This document shows, piece by piece, positions 1 to 5,659 of a stretch of DNA of 20,316 nucleotides. The position numbers and the translations under genes were made by a program. This DNA is from Shuttleworthia sp045545575 (lineage in GTDB: Bacteria; Bacillota; Clostridia; Lachnospirales; Lachnospiraceae): NCBI GenBank assembly GCA_045545575.1, contig JAZQBE010000107.1:1-20316 (forward strand). Reading direction: 5' to 3'. The notes under the pieces were generated by a model that saw only the letters and a program-made list of their open reading frames with translations, was not told where the DNA came from and did no database searches. The first letter of the stretch is position 1; each line of letters opens with the position of its first letter.

Positions 1-75
1 CGCAGCGCCGACGAAGCCGACGCCTGTGAGCGTGCGCCTGCCGCATGGCACGCGGCCGCACGGCGAGCAGCAAAC
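1..75. other. unassigned edge sequence
   Basis: This short GC-rich stretch lies just downstream of the K+ channel stop codon. On the minus strand a TTG at 72-74 or a GTG at 46-48 could open another gene in the same operon, but none of the three short translations is recognisable and no convincing ribosome binding site decides between them. No terminator is visible, so transcription may continue past the left edge. Confidence 0.3.
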
Positions 76-1092
76 CTATCCCTTCTCCGTCTCCGCGCCG
101 TAGGAGCGCACCAGCATCAGCCGGTCGCCGGCCTTCAGCACCAGGTCGCCCGTCGGAATCAGCATCCGGTCGCCCCGGGCGATCCGGTCAATATACAGTT
201 CCTTCGGCATGCCCAGCTCGCTCACCCTGCGGCCGCACCACGCATCCGCCGGCGCCAGGGTCACCGCAACGAAGGGTTCGCTCTGCGCGGCGGGATCGCC
301 TCCCATCCGTTCCGCGAGGGCGTGCTGCTCCACAAAGCCGGCACTGATGATACCGGTGGGGATGGCCACGACGCCCACGCCCAGAAACGTGATGACGATG
401 CCGAAGGCCTTGCCCAGCACCGTAACCGGATAGATGTCGCCGTATCCCACGGTCAGCAGGGTGGACGTGCACCACCAGATGCCGGAGAAGGCGTTGGAAA
501 ACACGTCCGGCTGCGCCTCATGCTCGAGGCTGTACATGCACAGGCTTGCGCCGAGCATCAGAATCAGAATGATAAACACCGAGGAAAGCAGCATCTGACG
601 TTTGCGGATGATAACCTCCGTGATGACGTTCAGCGAATCATAATAGGCGTTGATGCGGAACAGCCGCAGGATGCGCGCCATGCGCACCAGCCGGAAGGCC
701 GCCGCTCCTGCCGGAAAGAACACCGGAAGGAAGTACGGCAGGAAGGACATCAGGTCCACGACGCCGGCAAAGGACAGCATATAGCGCCGGACAGCCGCCG
801 GGCGTCTGACCTCCGGGTACAGGCATTCCGCCGTGTACAGCCGCAGGGCGTAGTCGACCGCAAAGAAAACCGCCGTTATGATTTCTACAATGGAAAGGAC
901 ATTTCCCCATGTCTCGCGGATTTCGCCGAAGGTGATCAGCACCGCCGCGGTCAGGTTCAGCAGGAGCGCGAGGGTACTGATGACGTCGTAGGCCTGGTTG
1001 ACCGGTTCGCCCACCACGCCGACGGAAACCATCCGGAACAGCCGCTCCTTTAAGGATGCCGGTGCCGTATTGGGTATCTGCAGTTTCGCCAT
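76..1092 (-). CDS. voltage-gated-type K+ channel with C-terminal RCK_C/TrkA_C domain
   Basis: A 338-residue inner-membrane potassium channel of the six-transmembrane Kv type. Seen directly: hydrophobic helices at about 37-55, 65-85 and 106-127; an S4-like segment at 134-146 with arginine every third residue (R134, R137, R140, R143, R146); a hydrophobic S5 at about 168-188; the selectivity filter TVGYGD at 214-219; and a long S6 at about 226-252. Residues 273-332 look like an RCK_C (TrkA_C) ligand-binding domain, without the preceding Rossmann RCK_N domain. It starts 3 nt after the decarboxylase stop, with GGAG upstream, so it appears to be the last visible gene of the PBP-MBOAT-ligase operon. 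Why a channel belongs there is unknown; link to membrane potential or envelope charge is only inference. Confidence 0.9.
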   Translation of the reverse strand: MAKLQIPNTAPASLKERLFRMVSVGVVGEPVNQAYDVISTLALLLNLTAAVLITFGEIRETWGNVLSIVEIITAVFFAVDYALRLYTAECLYPEVRRPAAVRRYMLSFAGVVDLMSFLPYFLPVFFPAGAAAFRLVRMARILRLFRINAYYDSLNVITEVIIRKRQMLLSSVFIILILMLGASLCMYSLEHEAQPDVFSNAFSGIWWCTSTLLTVGYGDIYPVTVLGKAFGIVITFLGVGVVAIPTGIISAGFVEQHALAERMGGDPAAQSEPFVAVTLAPADAWCGRRVSELGMPKELYIDRIARGDRMLIPTGDLVLKAGDRLMLVRSYGAETEKG

Positions 1093-1095
1093 GCC

Positions 1096-2241
1096 TTACG
1101 CTCCATTCCAGGCGGCCGTGCTGCGCTCTTCGCGCAGACAGACCGTCCGGCCCTCCGACGAGAGCCAGACGGCCGGCGCCGGTCTCGACAGGAACAGTAC
1201 CCCCGCTTCCGTCACGCTGTAGGCGCCGCACCGGGCAAAGGTCAGCCGGTCGGCAACGCGCAGGCCGGGCAGACTGATTTTGCGCACAAGGACGTCCGCC
1301 ACCGTGCAAAGACTGCCGCAGACGCATACCTCGGCTTCGGGCCCGGACAGCGGATTCCCCTCCGCGTCCGACGCCGTGATCACCGGCGCCTGCATGCCCA
1401 GCATCTGTCCGTGGTAGCGCAGGTGATGCATTCCGCCGTCCACGAGGGCGTAGGTCACGCCGTCGCTGGTTTTTATATCCTCGACCCTTGTCATGTAGAT
1501 GCCCGCGGGCGCGGCCAGAAACCGGCCCAGCTCGATGCCGAGGGGCCATTCCTGCGCAAAGCCGCGCAGCAGCGGCAGCGCTTCGGAAAGCGCCGCCCGC
1601 TCCGCCTCCTCGCAGGCCGCTTCGTCGGCAAGAAAACACGACGACGGCAGCCCCGGCCCGTATTCGACCAGCGACGGGCGCACGCCCGTTTCCGCGAAAA
1701 GCCGCTCCAGCAGCGCCTGCAGATGCTTCAGATCCGCTTCGATCTGCTTCTGCTTCTTCTGGGTCCCGGAATAGTAATGAACGCCGTACAGGCACAGGCC
1801 AGGCTCTGCGAGAACTTCCTTTGCCGCGGCCAGAAGCGTGTCGTCGTCCATGCCGAACTGGTTGCCGGAGGACAGGCGCAGAAGCACGCGGGTTTCGCGG
1901 TCCGCCGGATGCAGCTCGCGGATCAGCGCCGCCTGTGCCGGACTTTCCGCCGTCACCAGGTCCACGCCGTACCGGAAGGCGTCTTCCAGGTCCGCGCGGC
2001 GTTTGACCACGCCCGAATACAGGATCCGGGACGGCGGCACCGAAAGGCTTCTGCAGATGTCGAGCTCTCCCGGGCTGCAGACCTCCAGATGCGCCAGCTC
2101 GTCCGGCAGCGCGTGCAGGAAAAACGGGTTCGCCTTGATGGCATAGGTCAGCGGGATGTCCGCGCCCAGCGCTTCCTTTACCAGCCGTACGCGGCCGCGA
2201 AACCGGTCGGCATCGAAAAGATATGCCGGTGTCGCGATCAT
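1096..2241 (-). CDS. PLP fold-type III amino-acid decarboxylase (DAP/ornithine decarboxylase family)
   Basis: A 381-residue member of the LysA/Orn-Lys-Arg decarboxylase family: N-terminal alanine-racemase-like TIM barrel (about 5-250) and C-terminal beta domain. Visible motifs: YAIKAN at 33-38 with the PLP lysine K36; HYYSGTQ at 155-161, in place of the usual HxHIGSQ; EYGPG at 193-197 as the phosphate-binding glycine turn; ELGR at 237-240, usually EPGR; the second-subunit cysteine C312 with D316; and Y341 in CGAYS. All core catalytic residues are therefore present but several binding motifs are altered, arguing against an ordinary lysA. It begins 1 nt after the carrier-protein stop with GAGGAGGAG just upstream, so it is translationally tied to the ACP. 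Such a decarboxylase next to an AMP ligase and ACP is known from butirosin synthesis (BtrK, acting on a carrier-bound glutamyl group) and from exosortase-associated loci. The substrate here is unknown. Confidence 0.88.
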   Translation of the reverse strand: MIATPAYLFDADRFRGRVRLVKEALGADIPLTYAIKANPFFLHALPDELAHLEVCSPGELDICRSLSVPPSRILYSGVVKRRADLEDAFRYGVDLVTAESPAQAALIRELHPADRETRVLLRLSSGNQFGMDDDTLLAAAKEVLAEPGLCLYGVHYYSGTQKKQKQIEADLKHLQALLERLFAETGVRPSLVEYGPGLPSSCFLADEAACEEAERAALSEALPLLRGFAQEWPLGIELGRFLAAPAGIYMTRVEDIKTSDGVTYALVDGGMHHLRYHGQMLGMQAPVITASDAEGNPLSGPEAEVCVCGSLCTVADVLVRKISLPGLRVADRLTFARCGAYSVTEAGVLFLSRPAPAVWLSSEGRTVCLREERSTAAWNGA

Positions 2242-2242
2242 G

Positions 2243-2473
2243 TTACTCCTCCTCGAGGCGTTCGATCATCGCCGCCATCGCGTCGACGGAATCGAAGTTC
2301 TCCGGCACGAGGTCCTTCGGACGGATCTCGACGCCGAACTCGTCCTGCAGCTCGTTGACCAGCGAGACAATGTCAAAGGACTCCAGAATACCGCCGGAAA
2401 CCAGCGCGGTCTCCTCTTCCGCGTCCACGTCCGGGCGCAGATCCTCTAAGATGGCTAAAATGGTCTTTCTCAT
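2243..2473 (-). CDS. acyl/aminoacyl carrier protein (DltC-like)
   Basis: A 76-residue acidic, helical carrier protein of typical ACP length. The phosphopantetheine serine is S32 within GGILESFDIV; the usual D-S-L/F is E-S-F here, and the phenylalanine after the serine is like DltC and other aminoacyl carrier proteins rather than fatty-acid ACP (DSL). The start at 2471-2473 is 12 nt after the ligase stop and has GAGGAGG at good spacing. Its position between an amino-acid-activating ligase and a PLP decarboxylase, and the presence of an MBOAT in the same operon, indicate that it carries an activated amino acid or its decarboxylated product as a thioester. A phosphopantetheinyl transferase must act on it and is not in the window. 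Confidence 0.9.
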   Translation of the reverse strand: MRKTILAILEDLRPDVDAEEETALVSGGILESFDIVSLVNELQDEFGVEIRPKDLVPENFDSVDAMAAMIERLEEE

Positions 2474-2485
2474 ACGGTCCCTCCT

Positions 2486-4021
2486 CTACCGAATGCTTTC
2501 GGCAAGCGCCTTGTAGTCCGTCTTGCCGTTGGAAAGTGCCGGGAGCTCCGGAAGATTGTGAAGCTTCCGGGGCACCATGAAGCCCGGAAGAATCTTCCGC
2601 AGTCCCTTTGCGACGTCCTTTACGGACGCGTCTCCCGTATAAAACAGCACCAGCTGTTCCGCCGGTTCATCGTACAGGACGGCTGCCTGGGAAACGCCGT
2701 CCACAGACACGGCCGCCGTCTCGATTTCCTCCGGCTCCACCCGGTGTCCCATGTGCTTGATCTGCCGGTCCTTTCGCCCGCAGTAATGGAACAGGCCGTC
2801 CGGATCCTGCCACCCGATGTCCCCGGTGTGGTAGATCCGCTCCCGGGTGCCGTCCGGACGGATCCGCTCGCCGAAGGCCTGGGCGGTGCGCTCAGGATCC
2901 GCGAGGTATCCCATGGTAACGCCGACGCCGCCGACGCAGATTTCGGCGCGCTCCCCGGGGGCGGCTTCCGTGGCGTCGTCCCCAAGCAAGAACACCTCAT
3001 AGCCCGGATAGGGCCGGCCGATGGGCAGCTCTTCGCCCTCGGCCACAGCGTGGTCCACTTCGTAATACGTACAGGACGCCGTTGCTTCCGTCGGACCGTA
3101 CTGGTTGACAAACCGCGTGCCGGGGCAGGCCTTCTGCCACTGCATCAGCACGGCGGCAGGCATCACCGAACCGGAAAAGCACACCTTTTTCAGACCGGCC
3201 GGCCCGCCCTCCAGAAGCCCGTTCATCGACGCGATCACAGATAGCGCGGAGGCGCTCCAGCCGATGGCCGTCACGCCCTGCCGCTCCATCGCGGCAAACA
3301 GGTTCGCCGGCTGCATGAACAGCGTCTTGTCCAGAAGAACACTGCTGCAGCCAAAACGCACCGGCAGGTAGATGTCGCGGATCGCGGCGATGTAGTCGAG
3401 GGGGGACTGGTTGCCGAGCACGTCGTCCGGGCCGATTTCCATCATCGCGCCGTAGCCTTCGATGTAGTTGACCAGCGACGCCTGGGCCGTCAGCACGCCC
3501 TTCGGCGTGCCGGATGAACCGCTCGTAAACACGCAGTACAGCGCGTCCTGCGCGCCTTCGATCCCGTACGCCCTATCCGCCGGTTCCGGCGCATCGGACG
3601 CCGCGGCCGCCAGTGCGTCCACGACGCACACATCCTTCGGCAGCGCGCCCGCCTCCCGCAAGGCCGCGGCCTTTTCCGCAAGGGACACGTCCGAGACGAT
3701 CAGCGCCGGCGAAACGGACGCCGCGATCCGGCGGATCCGCTCTTCGGGCAGCGCCGGGTCAAGCGGCGCGTACGCCCGGCCGGAGGCGATCACGCCCCAG
3801 TAGAGCGCCAGCGTCGCCAGACTTTTGTCGCACAGCACCAGGGCCGGCGGCTCGCCTTCGGCCGCTTCGGGCAGCATCCCGGCGATGCGCTTCGCGCCGC
3901 GGTACAGCTGTGCAAAGGTCAGCGCCTGCGTCCCGTCGGCCGTTTCCTTCTGGTATGCCGGCTTGTCCGGCCACAGCCCGGCAGCACGTTCCAGCCAGGC
4001 CCATACGGTGTCTTGATTCAT
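2486..4021 (-). CDS. AMP-forming amino-acid adenylating ligase (DltA-like / NRPS A-domain-like)
   Basis: A stand-alone adenylation enzyme (511 residues from the ATG at 4021; an in-frame TTG at 4036 would add five, but it touches the GAGG and is unlikely). Counting from the longer start, A3 is YCVFTSGSSGTPKG at 167-180, the A4 aspartate that binds the substrate alpha-amino group is D214, A5 is NQYGPTEAT at 311-319, A7 is YHTGD at 402-406, A8 spans 420-439 (GRKDRQIKHMG start) and the A10 lysine is K505. Size and single-domain layout match DltA, D-alanine:carrier ligase. No condensation, carrier or thioesterase domain is fused. It lies between the MBOAT (33 nt gap) and the ACP (12 nt gap). The expected reaction is ATP-dependent loading of an amino acid on the ACP; D214 favours an alpha-amino acid. 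The residue loaded cannot be read safely, and it is not obviously canonical DltA. Confidence 0.88.
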   Translation of the reverse strand: MNQDTVWAWLERAAGLWPDKPAYQKETADGTQALTFAQLYRGAKRIAGMLPEAAEGEPPALVLCDKSLATLALYWGVIASGRAYAPLDPALPEERIRRIAASVSPALIVSDVSLAEKAAALREAGALPKDVCVVDALAAAASDAPEPADRAYGIEGAQDALYCVFTSGSSGTPKGVLTAQASLVNYIEGYGAMMEIGPDDVLGNQSPLDYIAAIRDIYLPVRFGCSSVLLDKTLFMQPANLFAAMERQGVTAIGWSASALSVIASMNGLLEGGPAGLKKVCFSGSVMPAAVLMQWQKACPGTRFVNQYGPTEATASCTYYEVDHAVAEGEELPIGRPYPGYEVFLLGDDATEAAPGERAEICVGGVGVTMGYLADPERTAQAFGERIRPDGTRERIYHTGDIGWQDPDGLFHYCGRKDRQIKHMGHRVEPEEIETAAVSVDGVSQAAVLYDEPAEQLVLFYTGDASVKDVAKGLRKILPGFMVPRKLHNLPELPALSNGKTDYKALAESIR

Positions 4022-4054
4022 TGTTTGTCTATCCAACCTCTTTGGCCGCCGGGT

Positions 4055-5647
4055 TCAGAATCCGGCGTAAATCAGATCCACCGGCGAATAGCCCGCACCG
4101 TAGGCGCCGAACAGGAATACCGCCAGGATCAGGCAGGCCCAGGCCGCCCAGCGCACGGGTGTGCGGCCTGCCGCCAGGTGCTCATAGACGGATCCGTGCT
4201 TCTCCGACCACAGATCCGCGGCTGCCACCACAAGGGTTCCGGCCGCGATGACGGTCCAGTCCGCCGCCGTCAGCGCGATTCCTTTTCCGGTGACCGAAAA
4301 CACCGATGCCGGAGACACCGGCCGGAACATCGCGGCAAACATGCGAAAGCCCTCAGTCAGCGTCTCTGCCCGGAAGAACAGCTCGCCGACGCAGATGATC
4401 GTCCAGGTGCGTACAAGACGCACGGCGGATACCGCGGCGCTCTCTTCCGCCAGACCGATCCGTTTCCAGAAGGCGTGCCCCGCGGGTTCCGCCGCCAGCT
4501 CCAACAGCAGGACGGTGAAATAATACAGCCCGTAAAACAGGTAGTTCCAGTGGGGGCCGTGCCAGAGGCCGTTGGCAAACCACACGGGAAACAGGGCGAT
4601 CGCGGACAGCCCCAGCTTCGTCGCGTAGGATTCGAACTTCTTTTCCTTCGCGAACCGGCTCCACGTCCGGGAAAGCTTTCCGGTGGAAACCGGGTAAAAA
4701 ACATAGGTCTTCAGCCAGATGCCCAGCGTGATGTGCCATCTCCGCCAGAATTCCGCCGCGCTCTTTGCCAGAAACGGCCGGCGGAAATTCTCGGGCAGCC
4801 CGATGCCGAACAGCGTCCCGCTGCCGAGCACGATGTCCATCGTGCCGGAGAATTCCATGTACAGCTGGATCGTGTAGCAGACCGCCGCAAAGGCGATCAC
4901 GATGCCTTCATAGCGGGCCTCGGGATCAAAAACCATCCCGACGTAGGTATTCAGCCGGTCGGCGACGATCATCTTCTTAAACAGGCCCCAGAAAATCCGC
5001 ACCGCGCCGCGGGCAAGATTCTCTGCCGTCACCGGCTCCCCGGCAAAGATGCGGCCGGAGGTCTCGGGGTAGAGGCAGATCGGGCCTTCCATCACCTTCG
5101 GGAAAAACAGAAGGGCCAGCGCCAGCCGCGCTGGATTGCGCTCGGCCGGCACCTTTTCCCAGTAGACGTCCGTCATGTAGCCGGCCATTTCCAGGCTGTA
5201 GTAGGAAATGCCCATGGGAACCGCCAGCCAGCGGGGCGAAAACGCGTGCGCGCCCGTCACCAGAAACCGGAGGGCGTCCAGGGCTTCCCCGAAGAAATTT
5301 ACATATTTGAGCGCCGCGAGCATCCCCAGAACCGCCAGAATACCGGCCGCGAGAACCAGCTTCGACAGCCGCTCGTACCGCCGCCGGACGGGCGCCTTCT
5401 CCTCGCGGCTTAAGCCCGACAGCGCGGCTTTGCGCTTTTTCTGCACCCGTTCCTGCAGCAGGCCGTCCGCCCAGGCAATCAGCGCGGCCGCGGCCGTCCA
5501 GACCGCCATGCGGCGGCTGAAAAACAGGATAAACGCCGCGCTTGCCAGAAGCAGCACCGTCCAGCGCGCCTTTTTCGGAAACAGCTGGTAGACCAGCACC
5601 GCCGCCGGCAGGAACATGCACAGATAGCCGGTCATATGATAAGCCAT
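4055..5647 (-). CDS. MBOAT-family membrane O-acyltransferase (AlgI/DltB superfamily)
   Basis: A 530-residue polytopic membrane protein with the MBOAT core. Visible signatures: VPMGISYYS at 143-151, FFPKVMEGPI at 181-190, FWGLFKKMIVADRL at 219-232, YMEFSGTMDI at 263-272, EFWRRWHITLGIWL at 299-312 with conserved H305, and NGLWHGPHWNYL at 359-370, where H363 is the MBOAT catalytic histidine. Length and motifs resemble AlgI/PatA more than short DltB (about 400 residues). These enzymes take an acyl group from a carrier on the inner face and pass it to a hydroxyl of an extracytoplasmic polymer or lipid. The start has AAGGAG at good spacing and follows the PBP stop by 12 nt. With the ligase and ACP downstream it most likely transfers the loaded amino acid to an envelope polymer. 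No DltD/AlgJ-like partner is visible. Confidence 0.9.
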   Translation of the reverse strand: MAYHMTGYLCMFLPAAVLVYQLFPKKARWTVLLLASAAFILFFSRRMAVWTAAAALIAWADGLLQERVQKKRKAALSGLSREEKAPVRRRYERLSKLVLAAGILAVLGMLAALKYVNFFGEALDALRFLVTGAHAFSPRWLAVPMGISYYSLEMAGYMTDVYWEKVPAERNPARLALALLFFPKVMEGPICLYPETSGRIFAGEPVTAENLARGAVRIFWGLFKKMIVADRLNTYVGMVFDPEARYEGIVIAFAAVCYTIQLYMEFSGTMDIVLGSGTLFGIGLPENFRRPFLAKSAAEFWRRWHITLGIWLKTYVFYPVSTGKLSRTWSRFAKEKKFESYATKLGLSAIALFPVWFANGLWHGPHWNYLFYGLYYFTVLLLELAAEPAGHAFWKRIGLAEESAAVSAVRLVRTWTIICVGELFFRAETLTEGFRMFAAMFRPVSPASVFSVTGKGIALTAADWTVIAAGTLVVAAADLWSEKHGSVYEHLAAGRTPVRWAAWACLILAVFLFGAYGAGYSPVDLIYAGF

Positions 5648-5659
5648 GCCGCCGCTCCT

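Noticed and set aside
2243..4021. Non-ribosomal peptide synthetase fragment
   Set aside because: The adenylation enzyme and carrier are separate full-length proteins; there are no condensation, thioesterase or tailoring domains.
1096..5647. Ordinary dltABCD operon for D-alanylation of teichoic acids
   Set aside because: Gene order is MBOAT-ligase-carrier-decarboxylase, no DltD or DltX is visible, the MBOAT is AlgI-like and a decarboxylase is inserted.
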